A DNA stretch of 35,043 bases from an uncultured Bacilli bacterium (GTDB lineage Bacteria > Bacillota_I > Bacilli_A > RF39 > UBA660). The position numbers and the translations under genes were made by a program. The notes under the pieces were generated by a model, which had not been told where the DNA came from, searched no databases, and saw only the letters and a program-made list of their open reading frames with translations. This document shows positions 23,608 through 32,108 of the stretch, in pieces; position 1 is the first letter of the stretch, and every line of letters starts with the position of its first letter. The stretch spans positions 1-35,043 of the forward strand of contig CANQHQ010000011.1 of assembly GCA_947623825.1 (NCBI GenBank), in the 5' to 3' direction.

Positions 23608-25553
23608 TCTAATAATTCATCGAAAACGGTGTCTGCCATCGTTGGCTCTGTCCCCTTGACATAATACAAGATTTTCTTTTGCTTATCTTCTTCGGTGGCA
23701 GGTTTACCCGTAATGGGGTTCACAAGTACCCCGACCACATTACTAGGCTGTTCATACCATTCATCTTTTTTGTCTTGTAAATAATTTTCCATCGCATCAA
23801 CCCAAATATTTCGAGAAAATTTATAATCTCCAGTAGAAATTGAACGATTATCGTCATACCCGATCCAAACAGCCGTACAAAGATCTTTATTGTAACCAAT
23901 GGACCAATGATCGGTATCCGTTGTCCCGCTTTTTAAAGCAAGTTTATGGTGAATTTTGGGCGCAATCCCAATTGCCGTAGGATAATTATAGTCAATAAAA
24001 GCAGAATCGTAAGTAGAAGTAAGTAAATTACTGAGAATGAAAGTAAGACTTTTATTTAGAATCAACTCTGGTTCTTGTTTATTTTCGTATAGAACGTTTC
24101 CTCTTAAATCTTCAACCTTAGAAATGAAGGAACCTTGAACTCGATACCCTTCGTTCGCAAAAGCAGAGTAAGCCGCAGCCATTTCAATAATATTGATTTC
24201 GGCAGTACCGAGAGGAAGAGAAGGAATTTCTTCTAATTTTGCGGTGATTCCCAAACGTTTCGAAATATCTACTAATGCATCTTCTCCCAAAAACATATGT
24301 GTTTTTACCGCATAAATATTATCTGAATAAGAAATAGCGGTCGCTAGAGAAATGGGTTTGTGCGCGTATTGATTTCCGTAATTTTGTGGTGAATAACTTT
24401 GATCATTCGCAAAGGTAAACGTCGTTTCTTCACTAGTAAACGTCGTACTAGAAGTAAATCCGTTTTCTAAAGCCGCATAGTATAAAAACGGTTTCATGGT
24501 AGAACCCACTTGTCGACTAGACTGAACCGCCCGATTAAATTGACTGGTATTGTAATCCCGCCCACCGACTAAGGCAATGACTTTTCCTGTCGAAGGTTCC
24601 ATCATTACCGCTGCCACTTGTAAATCCTTTTCTGTCGTAAGATTATTTTGAATACTACTTTCAAGAATCTGTTGGGCTTGTAGGTTTAAATTGGTATAAA
24701 TTCTCAAACCACCCGTCTCCAAATAAGAATCAGGAATTTCTTTTAACGATTTTAATTCACGCATGACGGCATCCTGGTAATACATGATATTCGCAACTTC
24801 TGGAGAATCTTTTTGACCAACCAAAGTTAATTCTTCCTCTTTTGCCTTGGTGTATTCCTCTTCGGAAATCACTCCATCCTGAAAAAGTTTATATAAAATA
24901 TTGATTTGTCGTTTTTTCGCCAGTTCATAATTGACAAAAGGAGAGTAATTCGCAGGACTTTTAGGAATTCCTGCCAACATAGCCGATTCCGCTAAATCGA
25001 GATCTTTGGCAGACTTATCAAAATAAAATTTAGCCGCATTTTGAATTCCATACATCCCATGACCATAGTTAATCGTATTTAAGTATCCCTCTAGAATTTC
25101 GTCTTTACTATAATGAACTTCCAACTGCATAGTGAGCCACATTTCATTTAATTTTCGTTCCCAAGTTTTATCAAAATCCAGAAACAAATTTTTGGCATAC
25201 TGTTGCGAAATCGTCGAAGCCCCTTGACTTTTGGAACGGGTAAGAATATTGACATACATCGCTTTTAAAATACGCAAAAAATCAAACCCATGATGTTGAT
25301 AGAAATGTTGATCTTCCGTATGAATGGTTGTTTGAATCAATGCATCAGAAATTTCGTCTAACGCAATCCATTCTTGACTGCCACTTCCTTGAAAGAATAA
25401 TTCTTGTTCAGAATCATACATTAAAAAAGCATTGGCGCTTTTAATTTCTAACTTTGGAGACATCTTAAGATAAGCGTATAAACCACTAAATCCAACGACA
25501 AGAAGTAGAATCAAAAAAAAGAATCGTCGTATCCACTTTTTCAATTTTTTCAT
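23598..25553 (-). CDS. Class A penicillin-binding protein (bifunctional transglycosylase/transpeptidase)
   Basis: Builds and cross-links peptidoglycan outside the membrane. 651 residues: basic N-terminus and membrane anchor (about 11-29); glycosyltransferase domain with the catalytic E80 in TEDQHFYQHHG and GASTISQQ (111-118); transpeptidase domain with STMK (Ser about 351), the SDN motif in SYSDNIYA and KSGTT. All catalytic motifs are intact. The ATG at 25553 has GGAGGTC before it; the open frame extends another 97 codons upstream through an unlikely Phe/Ser-rich stretch and is rejected. Placement beside ywiB-argS and gerQ suggests the sporulation PBP PbpG of Bacillus, but a vegetative PBP1 cannot be excluded. 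Confidence 0.95.
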   Translation of the reverse strand: MKKLKKWIRRFFFLILLLVVGFSGLYAYLKMSPKLEIKSANAFLMYDSEQELFFQGSGSQEWIALDEISDALIQTTIHTEDQHFYQHHGFDFLRILKAMYVNILTRSKSQGASTISQQYAKNLFLDFDKTWERKLNEMWLTMQLEVHYSKDEILEGYLNTINYGHGMYGIQNAAKFYFDKSAKDLDLAESAMLAGIPKSPANYSPFVNYELAKKRQINILYKLFQDGVISEEEYTKAKEEELTLVGQKDSPEVANIMYYQDAVMRELKSLKEIPDSYLETGGLRIYTNLNLQAQQILESSIQNNLTTEKDLQVAAVMMEPSTGKVIALVGGRDYNTSQFNRAVQSSRQVGSTMKPFLYYAALENGFTSSTTFTSEETTFTFANDQSYSPQNYGNQYAHKPISLATAISYSDNIYAVKTHMFLGEDALVDISKRLGITAKLEEIPSLPLGTAEINIIEMAAAYSAFANEGYRVQGSFISKVEDLRGNVLYENKQEPELILNKSLTFILSNLLTSTYDSAFIDYNYPTAIGIAPKIHHKLALKSGTTDTDHWSIGYNKDLCTAVWIGYDDNRSISTGDYKFSRNIWVDAMENYLQDKKDEWYEQPSNVVGVLVNPITGKPATEEDKQKKILYYVKGTEPTMADTVFDELLEEN

Positions 25554-25679
25554 GATGACCTCCAATCTAGTTTTATTATGAAAAGAAAAAGAAAAAATAT
25601 GTATGAAAAGAAAAAAAGAAAAGAAACAAAAAACTTTCTTTGAAAAAATAAAAAAACAGTAGGAAAAGGAGGCAAGGTG
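25554..25679. other. Divergent intergenic region, polypurine tract
   Basis: About 126 bases between the minus-strand PBP and the plus-strand ywiB, with a nearly pure purine plus strand from 25577 to 25675. No gene and no clear minus-strand promoter were seen. Confidence 0.5.
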
Positions 25680-25688
25680 TGTTATAAT
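25680..25688 (+). promoter_or_regulatory. Extended -10 promoter of ywiB-argS
   Basis: TGTTATAAT (TG, one base, TATAAT) lies about 30 bases before the ywiB start. No clear -35. Confidence 0.55.
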
Positions 25689-25717
25689 TGGGCTTAGATT
25701 TTTGGAGATGAGTTCTG

Positions 25718-26080
25718 ATGAAAAAAGTGGATGTATCGATTCAATTTTTAACAAAAGAAACCAATCAAGAATGTACTGTTTCTGGAACTTACGACGAAAA
25801 AAATCAAATCTTAAGATTTCAAGAAGAAGATCAACAACAAACAAAAGTCATGATAGACTTTCCACGACAAAAAATGATTCGAAAAAACAAAGAGTATACG
25901 TTAACGATTCCTTTTGATTCTAAGAAGGAAACAAGTGCCAAAATAAGAATCGAAGAAGCGAAAGAGGAAATGCCAATTCGAATCATGACAGAGAAATTTC
26001 AATACGAAAATCAAACATTTCAACTTGTCTATCAAGTAATAGAAACTCAAGAACAAATAGAATATAGAATTCATTTTTAA
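25718..26080 (+). CDS. ywiB: YwiB-like DUF1934 beta-barrel protein
   Basis: 120 residues, mostly alternating charged/hydrophobic strands as in the small DUF1934 barrel. Seen: a start MKKVDVSIQFLTKE, FPRQKMIRKNKEYTL, and a closing QLVYQVIETQEQIEYRIHF; many charged residues throughout. Function unknown. GGAGATG precedes the ATG. It lies 19 bases before argS, exactly as ywiB does in Bacillus, so the family call rests on size, fold pattern and place more than on strong motifs. Confidence 0.7.
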   Translation: MKKVDVSIQFLTKETNQECTVSGTYDEKNQILRFQEEDQQQTKVMIDFPRQKMIRKNKEYTLTIPFDSKKETSAKIRIEEAKEEMPIRIMTEKFQYENQTFQLVYQVIETQEQIEYRIHF

Positions 26081-26099
26081 TAAAAAAAGAGGTGAAAAA

Positions 26100-27848
26100 A
26101 TGAGTATACTCAAACAAGTAGAAATCGATCTTACAAAAATGGTCCAACAACTTGGATATACCATCGAAAAAATCAATCTTCAACCAAGTGGAAGACCAGA
26201 ATTAGGGGAATTTCAAATCAATGAAGCGTTTCAATTAGGCAAAGAAAATCATTGTAATCCGAGAGAAATTGCCGAAAAAATCACGACAGAATTAGAGAAA
26301 GACGGAAGATTTCAAAATATAAACATCGCTGGTGCGGGCTTTATCAACATCAGTTTTACAGAAGAATTTTATAAACAATCTTTAATCGAAATGCAAAAAG
26401 GGATAGAAAATAGCATTGATAAGGAACCGAAGAAGAAAATTATCATAGATTATGGTGGAGCGAATGTAGCGAAAACTCTACACGTAGGGCATCTACGTTC
26501 GGCGAATATTGGAGAAGCCTTAAAACGGTTAGCGAAAAAACTCGGTTGTGATGTCATCGCCGATGCACATTTGGGAGATTCGGGACTCCAATCAGGAATG
26601 GTTGTCAGTGAAATGAAGGAACGATATCCAGAATTGATTTGTTTTCAAGAAAACTATCAAGGAGAAGATTTTGACCTCCCGATTACGAATGAAGATTTAT
26701 CGATCATCTATCCAGAAGCATCTAGAAAAGCCAAAGCAAATGAAGATAAGATGGAAGAAGCAAGAGAATTAACTTTAGAAATTCAAAAAGGACACCCAGG
26801 ATATAATGCCTTATGGAATAAAATAAAAGACTTATCATTAATTGATATTAGACGAATCTATCAAGATTTAAACACTTCTTTTGATCTTTGGGAAGGTGAA
26901 TTAGATAGTTTTGCCTATATTCCAGACATGTTGAAAGAATTAGAAGAAAAACATCTTCTCGAAATAAGCGAAGGTGCGACCATCATGGATATTCGTGAGG
27001 AAACCGATAAAAAGGAAATGCCACCCATTATTTTAGTAAAAGGAAATGGTGGATACATCTACGAAACGACTGATTTAGCGACGATTTATGGAAGAATGAA
27101 ACGGTTCCAACCAGATGAAATTTGGTATCTCGCAGATAATCGTCAAGATCTTCACTTTCGACAAGTATTTCGGGCTTCCAATAAAGCAAAATTTACAACC
27201 GAAGCCACCAAATTAGAGTTTATTGGCTTTGGAACGATGAATGGACCAGATGGTAAACCATTCAAAACAAGAGATGGAGGAGTCATGACTCTCGGTAGTC
27301 TCATCGATTTGGTAAATGAAGAAACCACCAAACGCTTAAATCCGATGATTACGGATCCAGAAGAAAAGAAACAAATCGCCAAAATGATTGCGATATCCGC
27401 TTTAAAATATGCGGATTTGCTTCCTTATCGTGCGACCGATTATGTCTTTGAACCATCTAAATTTGCGGACTTAGAAGGAAAGACAGGACCATATCTCCTT
27501 TATTCTACCATTCGTATGAAATCTCTTTTAAGAAAAGCCAAAGAAAACGGATATGAGACTTACGAAGTAAAAAAATTAAAAAATGACACAGATAAAAACG
27601 TCTTATTAACCTTAATTTCATTACCAAAAGTACTAAAAAAAGCCTTTGATACCAAGTCACTAAACGATATTACAGAATTTTTATATAAATTAACTAGTAC
27701 GTATAATAAATTTTATTCTGAAAATCATATACTAACAAGTAAAGATGAAGAGTTGAAAACTACTTGGTTAGCGATGACCGAAGTCGTATGTAAAACGAAT
27801 TTATTTTTACTAGACATATTAGGAATTTCTGTTCCTGAAAAAATGTAA
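26100..27848 (+). CDS. argS: Arginyl-tRNA synthetase
   Basis: Charges tRNA-Arg. 582 residues: N-terminal Add-1 domain, the HVGH signature in LHVGHLRSANIGE with YGGANVAKT before it, class I Rossmann core (DAHLGDSGLQSGMVV, IYETTDLATIYGR, WYLADNRQDLHFRQVF), GKPFKTRDGGVMTL in place of KMSKS, and a C-terminal anticodon domain with DLEGKTGPYLLYSTIRMKSLL. Length matches the longer Bacilli type. AGAGGTG precedes the ATG. It follows ywiB in one unit; a promoter for rpoE begins ten bases after its stop. Confidence 0.98.
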   Translation: MSILKQVEIDLTKMVQQLGYTIEKINLQPSGRPELGEFQINEAFQLGKENHCNPREIAEKITTELEKDGRFQNINIAGAGFINISFTEEFYKQSLIEMQKGIENSIDKEPKKKIIIDYGGANVAKTLHVGHLRSANIGEALKRLAKKLGCDVIADAHLGDSGLQSGMVVSEMKERYPELICFQENYQGEDFDLPITNEDLSIIYPEASRKAKANEDKMEEARELTLEIQKGHPGYNALWNKIKDLSLIDIRRIYQDLNTSFDLWEGELDSFAYIPDMLKELEEKHLLEISEGATIMDIREETDKKEMPPIILVKGNGGYIYETTDLATIYGRMKRFQPDEIWYLADNRQDLHFRQVFRASNKAKFTTEATKLEFIGFGTMNGPDGKPFKTRDGGVMTLGSLIDLVNEETTKRLNPMITDPEEKKQIAKMIAISALKYADLLPYRATDYVFEPSKFADLEGKTGPYLLYSTIRMKSLLRKAKENGYETYEVKKLKNDTDKNVLLTLISLPKVLKKAFDTKSLNDITEFLYKLTSTYNKFYSENHILTSKDEELKTTWLAMTEVVCKTNLFLLDILGISVPEKM

Positions 27849-27857
27849 AAAATAGGT

Positions 27858-27886
27858 TGCGTTTTTCTCTAAATAATGGTATAAGA
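27858..27886 (+). promoter_or_regulatory. rpoE promoter
   Basis: TTGCGT, 17-base spacer, TATAAG with TGG before it. A palindrome CGCATTCAATGCG follows at 27914-27926 in the leader. Confidence 0.7.
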
Positions 27887-27957
27887 TTCTATGATAATTT
27901 TTTAAGAAACAAAGACGCATTCAATGCGAAATTTTGAAATAAATGAGGAGGATTCTT

Positions 27958-28398
27958 ATGGGTCTTAAAAATCTAAAGAAAGAAGATTTAGAATTATTAT
28001 CAAATAAAGATATTACAGATATGATCCTAGAAGAAAAAGGAGCACAAAATACAGCAACATTATTCAAAAAAATAATAAAATTGTTAAATTTACCTGAATC
28101 AGTCTTTGATGAAAAAATAGGAGATTACTATACATCCTTAACCACAGATAAAAGATTTATCTTATTAGATGATGGAAAGTGGGATTTAAGAAGTCGTCAT
28201 ACTTCCGATAAATTAGTAAAAATTGTAGAGGAAGAGGAAGAAGAAGAAATGGACGAAAACAAAGAAGACGATGAGGAAGAGGAAGATGAAATTTCTAATT
28301 TTGACTCGATGGAAAACGAAGATGAAATGGACGATACCGATGAAGATTTAAAAGATTTAGTAGTATTAGATGAGGATGAACTAGAATTAGAACAATAA
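27958..28398 (+). CDS. rpoE: DNA-directed RNA polymerase subunit delta
   Basis: Firmicute-specific RNA polymerase subunit that speeds release and recycling. 146 residues: folded N-terminal domain (about 1-85; DMILEEKGAQNTATLFKKI, DKRFILLDDGKWDLR) and a disordered tail made largely of Glu and Asp (about 88-146). The ATG at 27958 has GAGGAGG before it; the upstream ATG at 27943 overlaps that site. Followed in Bacillus by pyrG, which is not here. Confidence 0.97.
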   Translation: MGLKNLKKEDLELLSNKDITDMILEEKGAQNTATLFKKIIKLLNLPESVFDEKIGDYYTSLTTDKRFILLDDGKWDLRSRHTSDKLVKIVEEEEEEEMDENKEDDEEEEDEISNFDSMENEDEMDDTDEDLKDLVVLDEDELELEQ

Positions 28399-28431
28399 TT
28401 CTAGTTCTTTTCAAGAAGGGAAGAACGATCA

Positions 28432-28770
28432 ATGAACGAAACAGCAGTGACAGATAATCGTTGTAAACACACTTATATTTTGTACTTAGGGAAAAATTCC
28501 CAAGGAAGTGAACAATATCAATATTGCTTGACCTGTGGACAAAGAATTAGAGGCGTTAATTACGGATGCTTTGTCACAGACGCAACTAGATTTCAAGACG
28601 TGATGCCGGTAGATACAGAAGAAGATCGACAAAGAAAAGTAGCGCTTCTCCAAAGTGAGTATTTATCAATCGCAGAACAAGAATCTTGGAAATATAAAGA
28701 AGAAATAATTAGTAAGTTCAAAAATGTAGTAGAACAACGAGAGGCGGCACCTCAAAAAAGAATCAAATAG
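28432..28770 (+). CDS. Unrecognised 112-residue protein with a Cys/His zinc-ribbon-like start
   Basis: No known family recognised. Near the N-terminus are CKH (residues 11-13) and, 20 residues on, CLTCG, a possible C-H-CxxC zinc site; the rest is charged and helical (VDTEEDRQRKVALLQ...) with a KRIK end. AAGGGAAGAACG precedes the ATG. It lies 33 bases after rpoE, with a new promoter for prfA behind it, so it may be read with rpoE. Role unknown; a small nucleic-acid or polymerase partner would be guesswork. Confidence 0.8.
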   Translation: MNETAVTDNRCKHTYILYLGKNSQGSEQYQYCLTCGQRIRGVNYGCFVTDATRFQDVMPVDTEEDRQRKVALLQSEYLSIAEQESWKYKEEIISKFKNVVEQREAAPQKRIK

Positions 28771-28799
28771 AATAAGTAAGTTTCTATAGATAAAAAATG

Positions 28800-28808
28800 T
28801 GATATAAT
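28800..28808 (+). promoter_or_regulatory. Extended -10 promoter of prfA
   Basis: TGATATAAT (TG, one base, TATAAT) 26 bases before the prfA start; -35 GTTTCT at 28780-28785 is weak. Confidence 0.6.
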
Positions 28809-28834
28809 AAGGACAATCAGAAAGGGTGAAAACC

Positions 28835-29902
28835 ATGATAGAAAGATTAGAGGCTATAAAGAAAAGATATCAAGAACTTCAAGAACTTCTTTCGAAACCA
28901 GAAATATATAATGATATCAATAAAATGAAAGAAGTATCCAAAGAATCTTCCGATTTGGAAATCACAGTAAATCGGTACGAGGAATACAAAAAAGTCTTGA
29001 ATGAGATTGCGGACGCCAAAGAAATGGTCAAGGACCCTGAAATGGCAGAAATGGCAAAAGAAGAGTTAGAGACATTGGAACAGAAAAAAACATCACTAGA
29101 AGAAGAAATCGAAATATTGTTAATTCCGAAAGATCCGAATGATGGTAAAAATGTTATCGTCGAAATTCGTGGTGCGGCAGGAGGAGATGAAGCCAACATT
29201 TTTGCGGGAGATTTATATCGTATGTATACGAGATATGCCGAAAAACAAGGCTTTAAAGTAGAATTGATTAATAGTGTCGAAGGAGAAGCCGGAGGATTTG
29301 CCCAAATCGAATTCATGGTAAAAGGCGATAATGTGTATTCCAAATTGAAATACGAAAGTGGCTCTCACCGTGTCCAAAGAGTACCGGAAACCGAATCCCA
29401 AGGAAGAATTCAAACTTCCACAGCCACGGTATTAGTGATGCCAGAAGTGGAAGATGACGGAAATATTGAAATTAACCCTGCCGATTTAAGAATCGATATT
29501 TATCGTTCAAGTGGATGTGGAGGACAAGGAGTCAATACGACGGATAGTGCGGTTCGAATTACGCACTTGCCAACGAATACGGTCGTTACCTGTCAAAATG
29601 AACGAAGTCAAATTCAAAATAAGGAACAAGCCATGAAAGTATTACGGGCGCGTTTATATGAACAGAAGATGCAAAAACAAGAAGAAGAACTTGGGGCAGA
29701 AAGACGAAGTAAGATAGGGACCGGAAACCGTGCCGAAAAAATTAGGACGTATAATTATCCCCAAAATCGTGTAACGGATCACCGTATCGGTTACACCACC
29801 AACAATTTAGATCGAGTAATGAATGGTGCCATCGATGAACTGATAGAAGCCCTAATTACAGAAGACCAAAAAAGAAAGTTAGCAGGGAATCAAGAGGACT
29901 AG
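28835..29902 (+). CDS. prfA: Peptide chain release factor 1
   Basis: Recognises UAA/UAG and releases the finished chain. 355 residues: coiled N-domain (MIERLEAIKKRYQELQELL), the peptide-recognition region, and the catalytic GGQ in GCGGQGVNTTDSAVRITHLP (about 230), followed by NRVTDHRIGYTTNNLD. The ATG at 28835 has AGGGTG 7 bases upstream; a GTG at 28826 is less likely. prmC, the enzyme that methylates the GGQ glutamine, follows 38 bases later. Confidence 0.98.
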   Translation: MIERLEAIKKRYQELQELLSKPEIYNDINKMKEVSKESSDLEITVNRYEEYKKVLNEIADAKEMVKDPEMAEMAKEELETLEQKKTSLEEEIEILLIPKDPNDGKNVIVEIRGAAGGDEANIFAGDLYRMYTRYAEKQGFKVELINSVEGEAGGFAQIEFMVKGDNVYSKLKYESGSHRVQRVPETESQGRIQTSTATVLVMPEVEDDGNIEINPADLRIDIYRSSGCGGQGVNTTDSAVRITHLPTNTVVTCQNERSQIQNKEQAMKVLRARLYEQKMQKQEEELGAERRSKIGTGNRAEKIRTYNYPQNRVTDHRIGYTTNNLDRVMNGAIDELIEALITEDQKRKLAGNQED

Positions 29903-29940
29903 ACTTTTGATTTCTTTTTCAATGAGGAAGAAGGATAAAA

Positions 29941-30771
29941 ATGAGAGTGGAAGATTTAATTGTTTATGGAAAAAGTAAGGTACATTCTCAACATGCCAAA
30001 ATGTTACTAGCGATATTGATGGGAGTGAACCCTTTGGAATTACTAACCATCCTCAACGAAGAGGTACCAGAAGAAATTGCGAATCAATACAAAGAAAAAA
30101 TCAATGAATTAGCTGCCAATCGTCCTCTTCAATACGTGGTGGGAAATGTCAATTTTTATGGAGAAGAATTTGTAGTGAATGAGGCGACTTTAATTCCGCG
30201 GTTTGAGACGGAAGAACTAGTCGAAAGTACCATGATGTACCTAGATGAATTCTTTGACACAAAGGATTTAAAAGTCATCGACTTAGGTACCGGAACGGGT
30301 TGCATCGGACTAACTTTAAAGCACCTCATTCCAAGTTTAGATGTAACGTTAGTAGATATCAGTGAAGACGCCTTAGCCATCACGACAGAGAACGCACATC
30401 GAAAAAATTTAGATGTTCAAATCAAAAAAAGTGATTTTTTAGATGAAATTGAAGAACAATATGACATCATCATCAGTAACCCCCCTTACTTAAGAAATGG
30501 GGAAGAGGTCGAAAAGGTAGTGCATGATAACGAACCACATCTTGCGTTATACGCCGGAGAGGATGGATTAGATTGTTACCGAAAAATATTGAGAACTTGT
30601 AAGAAAAACTTAAAAGAAAAATTTATGATTGCCTTTGAAATCGGTTGTGATCAAAGAGAAGCAGTCACCAATCTCATCAAGGAAGAATTAGATTCTGTCG
30701 CCGTCCTTGCCAAAAAAGATTTAAGTGGTCGAGATCGGATGATTTTTGCCTTTTCGAAAAAGAAATCTTAG
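29941..30771 (+). CDS. prmC: Release factor glutamine methyltransferase PrmC
   Basis: Methylates the glutamine in the GGQ of release factors. 276 residues: helical N-domain, SAM site DLGTGTGCIGLTL, NPPYL (N180-Y183) with the catalytic Asn, and LALYAGEDGLDCYRKIL. RPLQYVVGNVNFYG is family-typical. GAGGAAGAAGG precedes the ATG. Directly behind prfA as in most bacteria. Confidence 0.98.
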   Translation: MRVEDLIVYGKSKVHSQHAKMLLAILMGVNPLELLTILNEEVPEEIANQYKEKINELAANRPLQYVVGNVNFYGEEFVVNEATLIPRFETEELVESTMMYLDEFFDTKDLKVIDLGTGTGCIGLTLKHLIPSLDVTLVDISEDALAITTENAHRKNLDVQIKKSDFLDEIEEQYDIIISNPPYLRNGEEVEKVVHDNEPHLALYAGEDGLDCYRKILRTCKKNLKEKFMIAFEIGCDQREAVTNLIKEELDSVAVLAKKDLSGRDRMIFAFSKKKS

Positions 30772-30797
30772 AAAAAGTGAATAAAAAAAAGAAAAAG

Positions 30798-30828
30798 AAT
30801 CCACTATGAAATAGAAAGGTGGATTTTT
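30798..30828 (+). promoter_or_regulatory. Terminator-like hairpin hiding the spoIIR ribosome binding site
   Basis: AATCCAC (30798-30804) pairs with GTGGATT (30819-30825), loop 14 bases, followed by a T-run to 30828 and the spoIIR ATG at 30831. The 3' arm contains the AGGTGG ribosome binding site. It can act as the prmC terminator and/or limit spoIIR translation. Confidence 0.6.
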
Positions 30829-30830
30829 AA

Positions 30831-31358
30831 ATGAAAAAAATCATTCCAATTTTAAGTATTTTGATGTTATTCACTTTTCTTCCTTCTAAAGAAGAAACCA
30901 TTGTAATTCCCAAAGACTCCATTCGTTTTCGCGTCATTGCGAATAGCGATGAAATAAGAGATCAAGAAATCAAACTATCGGTAAAAAAAGGAATCCAAGA
31001 AGAATTATATGAATCCGTAAAAAATGCCAAGAATATCGAAGAAGCAAGAAAGATTACGCAAGGAAAATTAGGGGACTATGGAAGACGAATTGAACAAATC
31101 TTAGAGAAAGAACAGGCTAGCCCTGAATTTCAAATTCATTATGGACAAAATTACTTTCCGAAAAAAGAATATCATGGTGTCAGTTATGAAGAAGGTTTTT
31201 ATGAATCAATGGTGGTAACCTTAGGAGATGGACTAGGAAAAAATTGGTGGTGTGTATTGTTCCCTCCTCTCTGTTCGTTAGAAGCCGAAGAAAAAGAACA
31301 AGGAGAAGAAGTGGAATATAAATTTTTTATTAAAGATCTAATCGACAAATATTTCTAA
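30831..31358 (+). CDS. spoIIR: Stage II sporulation protein R
   Basis: Forespore signal protein that activates SpoIIGA and thus pro-sigma-E processing in the mother cell. 175 residues: signal peptide (about 1-17), IPKDSIRFRVIANSD with the family's R.R..ANSD motif, GQNYFPKKEYHGVSYEEGFY, VVTLGDGLGKNWWCVLFPPL (the most conserved part) and a short tail. Shorter than the 224 of B. subtilis but the core is complete. AGGTGG precedes the ATG and is hidden in a hairpin. Behind prfA-prmC as in Bacillus; its presence is good evidence for a sporulation programme. Confidence 0.95.
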   Translation: MKKIIPILSILMLFTFLPSKEETIVIPKDSIRFRVIANSDEIRDQEIKLSVKKGIQEELYESVKNAKNIEEARKITQGKLGDYGRRIEQILEKEQASPEFQIHYGQNYFPKKEYHGVSYEEGFYESMVVTLGDGLGKNWWCVLFPPLCSLEAEEKEQGEEVEYKFFIKDLIDKYF

Positions 31359-31418
31359 AAATCAAACAAAAAAAGATTTCGTGAAGAAACGATTAAATAG
31401 AAAACACGAAAAAAAGAG

Positions 31419-31453
31419 AACTTCCTACATATTCTTTATTAGGAGGTTTTTTT
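31419..31453 (+). promoter_or_regulatory. Terminator-like hairpin hiding the mntP ribosome binding site
   Basis: AACTTCCTA (31419-31427) pairs with TAGGAGGTT (31440-31448, one G-T pair), followed by seven Ts directly before the ATG at 31454. The 3' arm is the TAGGAGG ribosome binding site. It is also a plausible spoIIR terminator; the minus strand ends in Ts as well. Confidence 0.6.
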
Positions 31454-31984
31454 ATGTCTTTATGGATTCTTTTTCTTCTAGCCATCGGTTTAAGTATGGA
31501 TGCGTTTTCTCTTGCGTTAATTTATGGAACCTTAAACATGAAAGAAACCTATCATCGTTGGATGAGTCTTTTCGTTGGAATATTTCATTTTTTTATGCCC
31601 ATTCTAGGATATACGTTAGGGAAGTGGCTTTTTCAAATTATCCCCATGAATCCTCAAACTATCGCAGGAGTTATCTTTGTGATTTTATCCATAGAAATGC
31701 TCGCTTCGATTAAAAAAGAAGAAACCATAAAAATTCTAGAAAACATCTATTCTATCTGCCTATTTGCCTTTACCGTAAGCATTGATAGTTTCAGTATTGG
31801 TATTGGGTTAGGAAGTCTCACCACGCATATCAGTTTGGCAGCCATCATCTTTGCCATCACCAGTGCAACTTTTACCTATCTTGGAGTAAAATTAGGAAAT
31901 TTATTTGCGAAAAAATATGGAAAAATTTCGACTCTCATAGGAAGTATCATCCTCTTCTGTCTCGGTCTTTATTATATTTTTTAA
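31454..31984 (+). CDS. mntP: Manganese exporter MntP
   Basis: Pumps excess Mn2+ out of the cell. 176 residues, six membrane helices and the two-fold pattern of the family: GLSMDAFSLALIYG (about 12-25) and TVSIDSFSIGIGLGSL in the second half, each with the conserved Asp. Length close to E. coli MntP (188). The ATG lies immediately after the T-run of a hairpin that contains TAGGAGG. Neighbour spoIIR as in Bacillus (ywlD), but sua5 and others between them are missing. Confidence 0.92.
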   Translation: MSLWILFLLAIGLSMDAFSLALIYGTLNMKETYHRWMSLFVGIFHFFMPILGYTLGKWLFQIIPMNPQTIAGVIFVILSIEMLASIKKEETIKILENIYSICLFAFTVSIDSFSIGIGLGSLTTHISLAAIIFAITSATFTYLGVKLGNLFAKKYGKISTLIGSIILFCLGLYYIF

Positions 31985-32042
31985 TATTTGACAGAAAAAT
32001 TGTCTTTTTCTACTAAGAAAAATATACTAAAAAAAGAAAATA

Positions 32043-32051
32043 TGGTATAGT
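32043..32051 (+). promoter_or_regulatory. Extended -10 promoter of fba
   Basis: TGGTATAGT about 57 bases before the TTG start. A TTGACA at 31988-31993 with TACTAA 17 bases later is an alternative promoter. Confidence 0.5.
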
Positions 32052-32108
32052 TAAAGTGAAAAACTCCATCAAATAGAGGGACAAGTTATAGAAAAGAGGA
32101 AGAGAAAA

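Noticed and set aside
25554-25844. 97-codon N-terminal extension of the class A PBP
   Set aside because: Phe/Ser/Ile-rich low-quality sequence, overlapping ywiB, whereas the ATG at 25553 has GGAGGTC and begins a proper membrane anchor.
31359-31453. yybP-ykoY manganese riboswitch before mntP
   Set aside because: Only a short hairpin is present; the two conserved loops of that riboswitch are not seen.
31988-32016. TTGACA-17-TACTAA as the main fba promoter
   Set aside because: The -10 is poor and the T-rich tail after a small GACA/TGTC stem looks like a weak mntP terminator; kept only as an alternative.
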